A stretch of 30,613 nucleotides of DNA from Gemmataceae bacterium (GTDB taxonomy: Bacteria > Planctomycetota > Planctomycetia > Gemmatales > Gemmataceae): positions 1 to 30,613 of the forward strand of contig JAFMJU010000001.1 in NCBI GenBank assembly GCA_017853285.1. Reading direction: 5' to 3'. The notes under the pieces are model-generated. The model saw only the letters and a list, made by a program, of their open reading frames with translations, was not told where the DNA came from and ran no database searches. Every line of letters begins with the position of its first letter. Position 1 is the first letter of the stretch. The translations under genes were made by a program, and so were the position numbers. Of this stretch, positions 1 to 8,212 are shown in pieces.

Positions 1-23
1 GCATGGAGGAGGCGGCAGCCTGA
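1..23 (+). CDS. possible 3' end of an upstream gene (partial)
   Basis: The first bases read in one frame as M-E-E-A-A-A followed by a TGA at 21-23, eight bases before the permease start. ABC-2 permeases usually follow their ATPase gene directly, so this could be the tail of a NatA-like ATP-binding protein. Six codons cannot establish this. Confidence 0.25.
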
Positions 24-30
24 CGCACCC

Positions 31-1446
31 ATGGAAAAAATACTCGTGATCGCGGGGCGCGAATTCCGCGCCGCAGTCCTGAACAAGGCGTTTCTGGTAA
101 GTCTGATCCTCATGCCGGTTCTGATCCTGATCAGTTCCAACGCCTCCAGCATCGCACAAGGCTGGAAAAGCCAGAAAGCACGGTCCATCGCCATCATCGA
201 CAGGACTCCAGGCATTGGGGTCGAGGCCGTTCCGACCCTCCGCCTCCTGCGCGAAAGGGAATTGGGCCAGGGTGCCCCTGCGGAGAAAAGCCGTTCCGAC
301 ACCACTGAAAATGGGGGCTTACCCGGCGGCCAGTTGGCGCTGCTTGAATTCGAGTCGATCACCCCACCAGCCGACCCGGCTGAAGCCCTGAAATTGCGCT
401 ACGACCTGGGCCGCAGGGTCGCTGCGGGTGAACTGGCCGCCTTTTTCGATATCGGCCCCGCCGCCCTGGAGACCAACCCCCAGCCAACCGGTGAGGCTTC
501 GGTCACCTACTACACCGACAAGGCGCTGGATCGTGACATCCTGCTGGGCGTTGGGGTCAAATTGATGACCATCGTTCAACTCCAGAGGACCGCCACCCAA
601 AACCCTCTCCTTTTGATGCGCAAGGAACGCAGATATTCCCCGGCGGAAATCGTCGGGCTGGTCGAGGCCGCTGGAAAAACGGCCAGCAAGGGCCTCATCC
701 AGCGCGACCTGCCCACCCTTTCCGAATCGGGGGCTGTCCTGGAGGGCAAGGAGGTCCAATCAGGATTGAGACCGCTCGTCCCCATCTTCGCCGCGATCTT
801 TTTGTTCATGATCGTGCTGATAGGCGCCCAACCCCAGTTGCAGGGTGTGATCGAGGAGAAAATGAACCGCATCGGGGAGGTGCTGCTGGGTAGCGCCACT
901 TCTTTCCAATTGCTCTGCGGAAAGCTCCTTGGCATGACCGGTACCGGGCTCGTCCTATCCATGGTCTATGTGGGCGGCGGCCTGATGGCGGCCCGACATT
1001 GGAACTTGGCGGGAGACCTGCGGTGGGATTTGCCCGCCTGGTTTTTTCTCTTCCAGGGGCTGGCCCTTCTCCTGTTCGGCTCGCTGTTTATCGCGGTTGG
1101 CAGCGCCTGCTCGGATATGAAGCAGGCGCAAACCCTGCTGATGCCGGTCAGCATCTCACTTTCCATCCCCCTCATGTTCCTGTTGCCGGTCATGGAGGAT
1201 CCGACCGGGTCCCTCGCCCGATCCCTTTCTTTCATCCCGTTGGCGACGCCGACAGTCATGCTTTGCCGTTTGGCGGCCGCTCCAAACCTTCCATTGTGGG
1301 AACCAGTCCTCGGCGCGTTCCTGGTTCTGGTGACCACGGTTGGCGCCATTTGGGTCGCCGGGCGGATCTTCCGGATCGGCTTCCTGACCACAGGCAAGGC
1401 CCCCAGCCTGATGGAACTCTACCGCTGGATCTTTAGCCGTTCCTGA
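31..1446 (+). CDS. ABC-2 type transporter permease, NatB-like
   Basis: This is the 471-residue membrane subunit of an ABC exporter, expected to pair with a separately encoded ATPase. One membrane segment near residues 18-38 is followed by a large extracytoplasmic domain (about 40-245), then about five more membrane segments from LVPIFAAIFLFMIVLIGA to the C-terminus. The sequence EEKMNRIGEVLLGSATS after the second segment is the cytoplasmic coupling motif typical of ABC-2/NatB permeases (usually EEKTxRxxEVLL). The tail RIFRIGFLTTGKAPSLMEL is also typical of this family. NatAB-type systems export sodium or small molecules, but the substrate here cannot be told. The ATG at 31 gives a normal N-terminus. 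No strong ribosome binding site lies close to it, only GGAGGAGG about 20 bases upstream, consistent with coupling to a preceding gene. Confidence 0.9.
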   Translation: MEKILVIAGREFRAAVLNKAFLVSLILMPVLILISSNASSIAQGWKSQKARSIAIIDRTPGIGVEAVPTLRLLRERELGQGAPAEKSRSDTTENGGLPGGQLALLEFESITPPADPAEALKLRYDLGRRVAAGELAAFFDIGPAALETNPQPTGEASVTYYTDKALDRDILLGVGVKLMTIVQLQRTATQNPLLLMRKERRYSPAEIVGLVEAAGKTASKGLIQRDLPTLSESGAVLEGKEVQSGLRPLVPIFAAIFLFMIVLIGAQPQLQGVIEEKMNRIGEVLLGSATSFQLLCGKLLGMTGTGLVLSMVYVGGGLMAARHWNLAGDLRWDLPAWFFLFQGLALLLFGSLFIAVGSACSDMKQAQTLLMPVSISLSIPLMFLLPVMEDPTGSLARSLSFIPLATPTVMLCRLAAAPNLPLWEPVLGAFLVLVTTVGAIWVAGRIFRIGFLTTGKAPSLMELYRWIFSRS

Positions 1447-1624
1447 AGGTTTCCAAACCCGCCAACCGCCCAATCACACCCCCCTTCTCCATGGGGCCAC
1501 CCAACCCGCACTTCCGTAACCAACCGATTGTTTTGGCGTTTCTTTTTCGGCGTTCCGCACTGGCATACGGTTTTTCTGTCTTCCCGCAACCGATGACCAC
1601 CGATGCACCCCCAGGAGCGCACCG
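1447..1624. other. intergenic region with ribosome binding site for the next gene
   Basis: No gene is supported in these 178 bases. The only clear signal is AGGAG at 1613-1617, seven bases before the GTG start at 1625. A T-rich stretch around 1529-1575 could hold a promoter, but no convincing -35/-10 pair was found. Confidence 0.4.
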
Positions 1625-1921
1625 GTGGATCTGCTGAACTTCGAAGACGAGCAACGCCTTTTGTTGGCCGCTCCTGGCTTGGGCGACTTGCTGGCCAACT
1701 ACCTCCCCAAGGAGGAATCCCAATGGAGTCGGCGGTGGGATTCCGAGGCCATTTCCAGCCGCGAATTGCGCCGAATGCACGCGCTGGCTGTGGGTGCCGG
1801 TTGGCTGGAGATCAGCGCCGGCAACCCCGATGCTCCCGAGGACCTGCGCCAAACCGCCCGTTATCGCCTGACACGGGCCGGTAAAACGGTTTTGCAGGCG
1901 GTTTCCCAAACCCAGGAATGA
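1625..1921 (+). CDS. small uncharacterised protein, possible winged-helix fold
   Basis: A 98-residue soluble protein starting at GTG, with AGGAG seven bases upstream, which decides the start. I do not recognise a named family. The C-terminal stretch TARYRLTRAGKTVL looks like the wing and final strand/helix seen in winged-helix proteins (YxLTxxGxxxL). The middle (SRELRRMHALAVGAGWLEI) could be the preceding helices. If so, it might be a small DNA-binding or protein-interaction module. The predicted fold is inference only. It ends six bases before the convergent membrane protein gene, leaving no room for a separate terminator. Confidence 0.6.
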   Translation: MDLLNFEDEQRLLLAAPGLGDLLANYLPKEESQWSRRWDSEAISSRELRRMHALAVGAGWLEISAGNPDAPEDLRQTARYRLTRAGKTVLQAVSQTQE

Positions 1922-1927
1922 TCCGCG

Positions 1928-3172
1928 TCAGGGGCCCTCACCCTGACCACCCAAAAGCCCCTTTCGGGCCTGGCGCAGACTGAATCCCTGGGACTTTCTC
2001 CAAGGAAATCCGAGCCAACCCGGACCATATTCAATAACAGCGGTATCCAACTGCCGGTGCTGGATCATGTCGTAAATAGTCTGATCCACCTTCACTGAAT
2101 CGACATGCTTGCCTGCCACCAGCGCGTCCAGTGTGGCGTAGTACTTGATACCGCCTTTGCCTTGGGTCTTGTGGAAACCCTGCACGGGCAGGCTGATTGT
2201 TTCGGTGGCCTTTTCATCCAGCCAACCGTTCAGGCTGAAATAAACCGGGTAGGCCCCCACCGCGAGCAAAACGGTGATCATTCCCGACCACATCGACAAG
2301 GACAGGTGCCTGGCTGGCGAGTTGCGAAAAAAGAACCAGGCTGGGAATAAAAACAAAAGGAGCCCAAGAACTGTCCACGGAGCGGCGTGAAACCAATTCC
2401 CGGCCAGGGGCGGGTATTCTTGTGTCACCAGGTAAAATCCCAAGGCGTTTGAAGCGGCCAATAACCCCAACCACAACCAGCACCACCCCAGCCCCAACAA
2501 CCGCCGGAACATCCAATCGGGCAGCGGCCCCGCCTCCAAACCCACCCCCGCATCCGCCAAATTTTCCAACAGGGTTGCCGCCTCCCCCACAACTTGAATG
2601 TCTCGTTCCCCTGCTGGCACATAACCCACCCATTCGGCCCTGACTTCTGATTTCTCAGGCAACCAGGTAACCTTGCCAAATCCCAGGCCCAGCAACTGAG
2701 AAACCGCCCCCCGGGCCCCCGCCTTGGCCAGAAGGTCCGTGGCAAATCCCTCTCGCCCGGCCTCCACATAAATTCGATCATCAAAGTCTGGGTCCCCGGT
2801 GGCAACCGTCCGCGCAAGACCCAGTCGAAGTCCCAGCCGATCCTTCCAGTCCCTCAATCGAATTTTCATCTGGCAGGGTAACTGGGCCGGTACGGCCACG
2901 GCCAATTCGGGAGGCTTGGTATGTTTGCCCTGCCGATGCTCCGGCGTGAAAAGGAATCGTGGCCCATCCTGGTCGGAGGTGCAAGGATGCCATTTGGCCG
3001 AGGGAAGCCCCAGGAACTGGGAAGCAGCTTCCGGCCTCGGCCTCCGGACTTTTCGCCAGACAAACGACACCAAAAAGATCACGCCCATCATTGCCAGACC
3101 GATGACAGCACTCATGCCCGCATCGAACCCCCGATTCCTGGCCTGAGACCGTTTATTCGCCGGTGCCCCCAA
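1928..3172 (-). CDS. uncharacterised multi-pass membrane protein
   Basis: The 414-residue product has one N-terminal membrane segment (about 20-38), a soluble domain (about 45-220), three more membrane segments (about 228-250, 262-284, 294-315) and a soluble C-terminal domain of about 95 residues. The soluble domain contains ATGDPDFDDRIYVEAG; similar xGDPxFDxxFxV motifs occur in uncharacterised bacterial membrane proteins, but no function is known to me. The start is TTG at 3172: AAGGA lies five bases upstream, and the gene overlaps the ferredoxin stop by 20 bases, indicating translational coupling. An ATG at residue 20 is a weaker alternative. It is the last gene of the unit led by the calcium ATPase. 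The C-terminal domain may be a DUF3592-like extracytoplasmic module (residues about 330-390), which I cannot confirm. Confidence 0.75.
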   Translation of the reverse strand: MGAPANKRSQARNRGFDAGMSAVIGLAMMGVIFLVSFVWRKVRRPRPEAASQFLGLPSAKWHPCTSDQDGPRFLFTPEHRQGKHTKPPELAVAVPAQLPCQMKIRLRDWKDRLGLRLGLARTVATGDPDFDDRIYVEAGREGFATDLLAKAGARGAVSQLLGLGFGKVTWLPEKSEVRAEWVGYVPAGERDIQVVGEAATLLENLADAGVGLEAGPLPDWMFRRLLGLGWCWLWLGLLAASNALGFYLVTQEYPPLAGNWFHAAPWTVLGLLLFLFPAWFFFRNSPARHLSLSMWSGMITVLLAVGAYPVYFSLNGWLDEKATETISLPVQGFHKTQGKGGIKYYATLDALVAGKHVDSVKVDQTIYDMIQHRQLDTAVIEYGPGWLGFPWRKSQGFSLRQARKGLLGGQGEGP

Positions 3173-3527
3173 CGGGTTCCTTCAGCGGATTTTTCGCCAG
3201 CGTCCACTCCCCTACGGGCCTGCCCTCCACCAGATGCTCGCGCACCAACCTCGGTATACGGTCCGCGGTCGCTTCTCCGTACCAGGTCCCCTCCGGGTAG
3301 ACCAGCGCCACAGGCCCCTGCTGGCACAACCGCAAACAACCCACCCGGGTGCGGAAACAGACCGTTTCCCCTTGCCCCAGTCCGTTGCGGGCAATTTCGG
3401 CTTTCAGGGTCTCCCAGGCTTTTTGGCCCTCGTTCTCATCACAGCATTTGGGGCCGGCACACAATAGGATATGGCGCCCGATGCGGCCCACTCCCAGCTT
3501 CTCGAGGACTTCACGCGATTCAGCCAC
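3153..3527 (-). CDS. thioredoxin-like [2Fe-2S] ferredoxin
   Basis: A 124-residue cytoplasmic electron carrier of the thioredoxin-fold [2Fe-2S] ferredoxin family (COG3411-like). The cluster-binding pattern is visible as C23-x4-C28 (CAGPKCC) and C64-x3-C68 (VGCLRLCQQGP). It is followed by the family-typical ALVYPEGTWYGEATADRIPRLVREHL. C29 and C57 are extra cysteines. The start is GTG at 3527, preceded by AAGGAGG eight bases upstream; this ribosome binding site overlaps the stop codon of the calcium ATPase 13 bases away. The downstream membrane protein starts inside this gene, so the three genes are translated together. The electron partner is unknown. Confidence 0.92.
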   Translation of the reverse strand: MAESREVLEKLGVGRIGRHILLCAGPKCCDENEGQKAWETLKAEIARNGLGQGETVCFRTRVGCLRLCQQGPVALVYPEGTWYGEATADRIPRLVREHLVEGRPVGEWTLAKNPLKEPVGGTGE

Positions 3528-3540
3528 GGGCCCACCCTCC

Positions 3541-6500
3541 TTAAGCTTTGCCTGCCCGACCTTCCATCCAGGCGAGACTCCTGCGCGTCAACTCGCCGAT
3601 GGCCAGCACGCTGGCTGTCGCAGCGCCGATCCACAGCCATTCCCAACCCAGTGGCTGCGTGTTGAAAATCACCCCGCCCAGATTGACGATCAAAACCTGC
3701 CCCAGCACGATCGCCAAAACGATGGTGATAAACCAGGGATTGCCCGACACCCCACGCAACCCGCTCACTCGTGGATTCAGCGACCGGCAATTGAAAAGAT
3801 TCCACACCTGGAAAAGCACATAAGCCGTGAAGAAGAGGGTCGCTTGCCGTACCGTGAACCGGACCTTCACCGCCTCGCCCCCTTCACCCACTGTCCATCC
3901 TCCAGAATCCGACCGCGCCAGATCTGCCACCTCCACGGGGAAGACCTTGCCGGCCGATTCGGCCATCCAGGCGCCCTCACCCGCCAGCCAGCCGGGATTG
4001 GCCGGGTCGCCCCGCATCACCAGCAGCAAACCGGTCAGCGTGACCACATAAAACAAGGCGGTTGAAAGAATGCTGAATGCCATCCCCCGGGTGATGATGG
4101 ACTCATCCCGCCGTTTAGGTTTTTGCCGCATTAGCCCCGGCTCCGGCCGCTCGCTACACAGGGCGATCGCCGCGAAGGTGTCCATGATCACATTGATCCA
4201 AAGCAGTTGCAGCACCGTGAACGGAGGGCGGATACCGTACAGCGGCCCCAGGAACGCGATCACCAGCGCGCTGAGGTTGATCGTCAACTGGAACTGGATG
4301 AAACGCTGGATGCTCTCATACAGGGCCCTGCCCCAATGCACCGCCTTGACAATCGTGGAAAAGGCATCGTCCAGCAGGACGATCTTGCTCGCCTCCTTGG
4401 CCACCTCTGTCCCGGCTATCCCCATCGACAGTCCCACATCGGCGCGCTTCAACGCCGGGGCGTCGTTGGTCCCGTCCCCGGTGACCGCCACCACCTCGCC
4501 GCTGGATTGCAGCAAACGCACCAATCGCAACTTGTCCAGGGGTTGGGCGCGCGCCAGCACCGCCACCCGCGGAAGCAGTTCCCTGGCCTGCTCATCCGAC
4601 AAGGCGTTGAATTCGCGGCTGGTCCACAGAAGGGCGTCTTCCCGTTGGATCAGCCCGATCTCCCGGGCGATCGCGCGGGCCGTTTCCGGATTGTCGCCGG
4701 TCACCATCTTCACGCCGATACCCGCCTCGGCGCAACGCGCCACCGCCTCGGGCACATCGTCCCGCACCGGATCCTGGATGGCCATGAATCCGAGGAAAAC
4801 CAACCCACTTTCCAATTCTTCCTGTCGCGAATACAGGGTGTCGAGATCGGTCGGGTTTTTGGGATCATCGTCCCGCACGAAACGGCACCCGTACGCGATG
4901 GTCCGCATCGCCTCGGCGGCCTGGGAAACGATCCTGCTTCGCCAGGTTTCACGGACGGCGTCCGCCATGGGCACCACGCCGCCTCCCGCCTCCATCACAC
5001 GGTCACACAGGTCGAGGACAATTTCCCCGGCACCCTTCACCAGCACCACCAGTTCGACCGAGGCAGGCCCCGGCTTGCGGATGACCGTGGCCATCCGCTT
5101 CCGCTCACTGGTGAAATGCCACTGCAGCAGTGGCGGATGGGCGTCGCGGACGGACTTGTAGTCAGCCCCCTGTTCCTCAAGCCAGCGCAGCAATGCCCCC
5201 TCGGTTCCCGAACCCACCAGCACCTGCTTGCCCTCCTTCAGCTCCAGGTGCGCGGTCGAATTCACGGCGGCGTTCAGGGCAAGCCAGTCCAGTGGCTGCC
5301 GGGGCCCGGTTGATCCGTCGAGGAGCGTTGCACGGGATACGGCCTTCCAGCCGGTTTTGCCGATCTCCAGGTCAAACCCTTCCCCCATCACACCCACCAC
5401 GGTCATGCGGTTGCGGGTTAGCGTCCCGGTTTTGTCCGAACAGATCACGGTGGCTGAGCCGATGGTCTCGCAGGCGACCATTTGCCGGACCAGGCTGTTG
5501 GCCCGGGTCATTTTCCGCATGGCAAGGGCCAAAGACACGGTCACGCTCATGGGCAGCCCCTCGGGCACGGCCACCACCACGATGATCACCGAATAGACCA
5601 ATGCCGACAACAGGGCTCCCAGAAAGGGCAGGAGACCACCGGACAACTCCCCGTCGGCCCAGGCCCGCCCCATCACCACCAGGAAAATCGCCAAGGCCGC
5701 CGCATAACCGGCCATGCTGATCAGGTCCGCCAATCCCTTCAGCTTCAGTTGAAGGGGGGTCTCGCGCCGGGAAAGAGCCAGTTTTTCCCGGATTCGGTCG
5801 GCCGTGGCGACCGCCGACTCATCCTCCGCCTCCACCGCGCCGGAAAGGCTGCGGGCGATCTCGCCGACCATTGTCGCGTCGCCCACTGCTGCCACTCTCA
5901 GGTTTCCTGTGCCCCGCGCCACCTGGGTTCCCCGGAATGCGCACCCGGAATGGTCCGGACCCGAGCCGGTCTCATCCGAACGGCAGATCGTCTTGCGGAC
6001 CGGTTCCGATTCGCCGGTCAGTAGTGACTGATCCAGTGACAATTCCACAGCCGTCACCAACCGTCCGTCCGCAGGGACCTCGTCACCGGTTTCCAGATGG
6101 ACAAGGTCTCCCACCACCACCTCCTCAAGGTTGATGGTCCGGAATTGGTTGTCCCGCGTCACCTTCACCCGGATGGCGTCCCGGGTGGTGTTCAAGGCCT
6201 CGAATTCACGGTCGGACTGATATTCGCTGGCGAAGGAAACCACCGTGGCAAGCAGGACCGCCAACATCACGGCCAATCCCTCGTAGGAGGGATGCCCCCC
6301 CACAACCGACAGGGCGAAAAGGCCCAAGGCCGCCAACAACATCAGCGAAGGAACCCAGCGCCTCAAATCCGCCCTTAAAAGACCTGGAACCAGTGCGGCA
6401 GTCACCAGGGCAAGCCCCCAAAGCCCTTGGGCCACACCACCCTTGAACAGGTCCACCACCGTGGATAGGAGCGCGGCGGCCAGCAGGATTCCGATGATCG

Positions 6501-6666
6501 GCTCGTCGAATTTCTCCAGAAATCGCTGCCAAAGGGGCTCGCGTTCGGGAGGCGTGAGCCGGTTCGCCCCCAAGGCCGCGCGGCTTTCCAGGACCTGATC
6601 CGAGCCCAGGCCACCGTCCGTGGCGAGTTGACGGAAATGGTCGTGGATCTGCCTGAGGGTCTTCAT
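3541..6666 (-). CDS. calcium-transporting P-type ATPase, PMCA (IIB) type
   Basis: A 1041-residue ion pump of the inner membrane that exports Ca2+ using ATP. Visible in order are the N-terminal cation-ATPase domain, the actuator loop TGESEPV, the M4 motif VAVPEGLP, the phosphorylation site CSDKTGTLT (Asp about residue 411), the nucleotide-binding domain, MVTGDNPETARAIA, the hinge TGDGTNDAPALKRADVG and the M6 motif NVIMDT. PEGLP together with N-x-x-x-D in M6 is the single-site arrangement of PMCA-type Ca2+ pumps rather than the two-site SERCA type. I chose the ATG at 6666, with GGAAG six bases upstream. An in-frame TTG at 6705 would add 13 residues but has no ribosome binding site and sits against the frr terminator. 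No calmodulin-type tail is evident. Calcium specificity is inferred from the motifs. Confidence 0.93.
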   Translation of the reverse strand: MKTLRQIHDHFRQLATDGGLGSDQVLESRAALGANRLTPPEREPLWQRFLEKFDEPIIGILLAAALLSTVVDLFKGGVAQGLWGLALVTAALVPGLLRADLRRWVPSLMLLAALGLFALSVVGGHPSYEGLAVMLAVLLATVVSFASEYQSDREFEALNTTRDAIRVKVTRDNQFRTINLEEVVVGDLVHLETGDEVPADGRLVTAVELSLDQSLLTGESEPVRKTICRSDETGSGPDHSGCAFRGTQVARGTGNLRVAAVGDATMVGEIARSLSGAVEAEDESAVATADRIREKLALSRRETPLQLKLKGLADLISMAGYAAALAIFLVVMGRAWADGELSGGLLPFLGALLSALVYSVIIVVVAVPEGLPMSVTVSLALAMRKMTRANSLVRQMVACETIGSATVICSDKTGTLTRNRMTVVGVMGEGFDLEIGKTGWKAVSRATLLDGSTGPRQPLDWLALNAAVNSTAHLELKEGKQVLVGSGTEGALLRWLEEQGADYKSVRDAHPPLLQWHFTSERKRMATVIRKPGPASVELVVLVKGAGEIVLDLCDRVMEAGGGVVPMADAVRETWRSRIVSQAAEAMRTIAYGCRFVRDDDPKNPTDLDTLYSRQEELESGLVFLGFMAIQDPVRDDVPEAVARCAEAGIGVKMVTGDNPETARAIAREIGLIQREDALLWTSREFNALSDEQARELLPRVAVLARAQPLDKLRLVRLLQSSGEVVAVTGDGTNDAPALKRADVGLSMGIAGTEVAKEASKIVLLDDAFSTIVKAVHWGRALYESIQRFIQFQLTINLSALVIAFLGPLYGIRPPFTVLQLLWINVIMDTFAAIALCSERPEPGLMRQKPKRRDESIITRGMAFSILSTALFYVVTLTGLLLVMRGDPANPGWLAGEGAWMAESAGKVFPVEVADLARSDSGGWTVGEGGEAVKVRFTVRQATLFFTAYVLFQVWNLFNCRSLNPRVSGLRGVSGNPWFITIVLAIVLGQVLIVNLGGVIFNTQPLGWEWLWIGAATASVLAIGELTRRSLAWMEGRAGKA

Positions 6667-6706
6667 CGTTGGCTTCCCGGCCGGCCAAAGGGCCAGCCCT
6701 TTCAAG

Positions 6707-6736
6707 GCAAAAGCGCCGCGGGTGCCCGCGGCGCTT
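6707..6736 (-). terminator. hairpin terminator after frr
   Basis: A perfect 12-bp inverted repeat (6711-6722 and 6725-6736) is separated by two bases. On the minus strand it lies 29-54 bases downstream of the frr stop. It is followed by a short TTTTG tract, of which two T's belong to the stem. The stem is extremely GC-rich; the T tract is weak. It separates pyrH-frr from the ATPase unit. Confidence 0.65.
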
Positions 6737-6764
6737 GGATCAATTCAGACAAGGCGAATCCGAA

Positions 6765-7334
6765 TCAATTCTCCTGGATCTCCTTGCCCTTCTTGTCGGC
6801 GAGGTCGCTGACGCGGTCCTCGAATTTCTTCAGCAGACCCTGCATCTCGTCCTTGGCCTTGGACTGCTCATCCTCGGTCAGGTGGCCATCCTTTTGGGCG
6901 GTGTCGATATGCTTGTTCCCGTCGCGGCGGATGTTCCGGCAGGAAACCTTGGTCTCCTCGGCGGACTTCTTCACCCGGGCAACCAGCTTGTTGCGCTGGT
7001 CGCCGCTCATGGGAGGCACATTCAGGCGGATCACCTTGCCGTCATTGGCCGGGGCGAGCCCCAGGTCGGAAGCGCGGATGGCCTTTTCGATATCCTTCAA
7101 GGTGCCGGCATCAAACGGCTTGATCACCAGTTGCTGGGGTTCTGGCACCGAAATCTGGGCCATGTCGCGCAGCTTCATCTCGCTGGCGCCCCCGTAGGCC
7201 TCCACCCGGAGATTGTCAACCAGGGCGGGAGTCGCCCGACCGGTGCGCAATCCCTTCAGTTCGTTCACAAAAACGCCCACCGCCTTTTCCATGCGGTCCT
7301 CGGCGTCCTTCAAGATGGCTTTCGCGTTCTGCAT
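6765..7334 (-). CDS. frr: ribosome recycling factor
   Basis: RRF, with EF-G, splits the post-termination ribosome so that it can be reused. The 189-residue length is normal (about 185). Family landmarks are ELKGLRTGRATPALVDNLRVEAYG near the N-terminus, the central segment VIKPFDAGTLKDIEKAI, and the C-terminal helix domain with KVSCRNIRRDGNKHI. The ATG at 7334 has GGGAG seven bases upstream; the longer open frame to 7367 lacks support. The gene lies 46 bases downstream of pyrH, the widely conserved pyrH-frr order. The rpsB and tsf genes, often upstream of this pair, are not in this window. Confidence 0.97.
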   Translation of the reverse strand: MQNAKAILKDAEDRMEKAVGVFVNELKGLRTGRATPALVDNLRVEAYGGASEMKLRDMAQISVPEPQQLVIKPFDAGTLKDIEKAIRASDLGLAPANDGKVIRLNVPPMSGDQRNKLVARVKKSAEETKVSCRNIRRDGNKHIDTAQKDGHLTEDEQSKAKDEMQGLLKKFEDRVSDLADKKGKEIQEN

Positions 7335-7380
7335 GGCACCACTCCCGTCACTTCTCCAAACCAACAAAATAGAAAACCTG

Positions 7381-8151
7381 TCAAGCTTTCGCTGAAATCA
7401 GCGTGCCAACCGGCTGCCCAAGGGCCGCCTTTTGGATGTTGCCTTCACGGCGGTAATTGAACACCCGGATCGGCACATTGCTTTCCCGGCACATGCTCAC
7501 CGCGCTGGCATCCATCACCTTGAGGTTGTCGCGCAGCACCTGATCGTAGGACAGCCGGTCGTAAAACACGGCGTGCGGGTTCTTGACCGGATCATCGCTG
7601 TAGACACCGTCGACCTTGGTGGCCTTCAGCAGGATATCCACCCCCAGTTCACACGAACGCAGGGCGGCGGCCGTGTCTGTTGTCACGAACGGGTTGCCGG
7701 TGCCGGCGGCAAGGATCACGATGCGCCCCTTTTCCAGGTGCCGCACGGCGCGGCGGCGGATGAAAGGTTCGGCCACGCTTTCCATTCGGATCGCGGTCTG
7801 CAAGCGGGTCTCGCAGCCCAGGCTTTCCAGGGCCTCCTGCAGGGCCAGGCCGTTGATCACGGTGGCCAGCATGCCCATATGGTGGGCGGTCGCCTTTTTG
7901 ATGACGGTGGTACCGCTGGAGAATTGGGCCCCGCGCAAAATATTGCCCCCACCCACCACCACGGCGGGCTGAACCCCCAGTTCCACGAGAGACTTGATCT
8001 CAGCGGCGGCTTTCAGGACTTCTTCAATATTGATGCCGGACTGGCCGGGAAGCGTGAGAACCTCGCCACTCAGCTTCAGCAACACCCGCCTCGGGGCGGA
8101 TTGACAACCGTCAGAAACCAAACCCGTCGCCATCGAGCCATCCGCATCCAT
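7381..8151 (-). CDS. pyrH: uridylate (UMP) kinase
   Basis: Phosphorylates UMP to UDP with ATP in pyrimidine nucleotide synthesis. It belongs to the amino-acid-kinase fold family and is normally a hexamer. The 256-residue product shows VLLKLSGE at the N-terminus, VVVGGGNILRG, GLALQEALESLG, the central AGTGNPFVTTDTAAALR, and the nucleotide-site segment LLKATKVDGVYSDDPVKNP, all diagnostic of PyrH. The start is ATG at 8151, with GAGGGG six bases upstream; an in-frame TTG at 8169 is less likely. About 18 residues precede the conserved core, slightly longer than usual. Transcribed with frr. Confidence 0.97.
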   Translation of the reverse strand: MDADGSMATGLVSDGCQSAPRRVLLKLSGEVLTLPGQSGINIEEVLKAAAEIKSLVELGVQPAVVVGGGNILRGAQFSSGTTVIKKATAHHMGMLATVINGLALQEALESLGCETRLQTAIRMESVAEPFIRRRAVRHLEKGRIVILAAGTGNPFVTTDTAAALRSCELGVDILLKATKVDGVYSDDPVKNPHAVFYDRLSYDQVLRDNLKVMDASAVSMCRESNVPIRVFNYRREGNIQKAALGQPVGTLISAKA

Positions 8152-8212
8152 GCCGTACCCCTCTTTCAACCGAAAATTCTAGGGCTTTTCAGGCCAATCG
8201 ACCAGCCCATGC

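Noticed and set aside
4207..5313. Long open frame antisense to the calcium ATPase
   Set aside because: The composition is that of an antisense shadow in GC-rich DNA, it has no recognisable family, and the opposite strand encodes a clear P-type ATPase.
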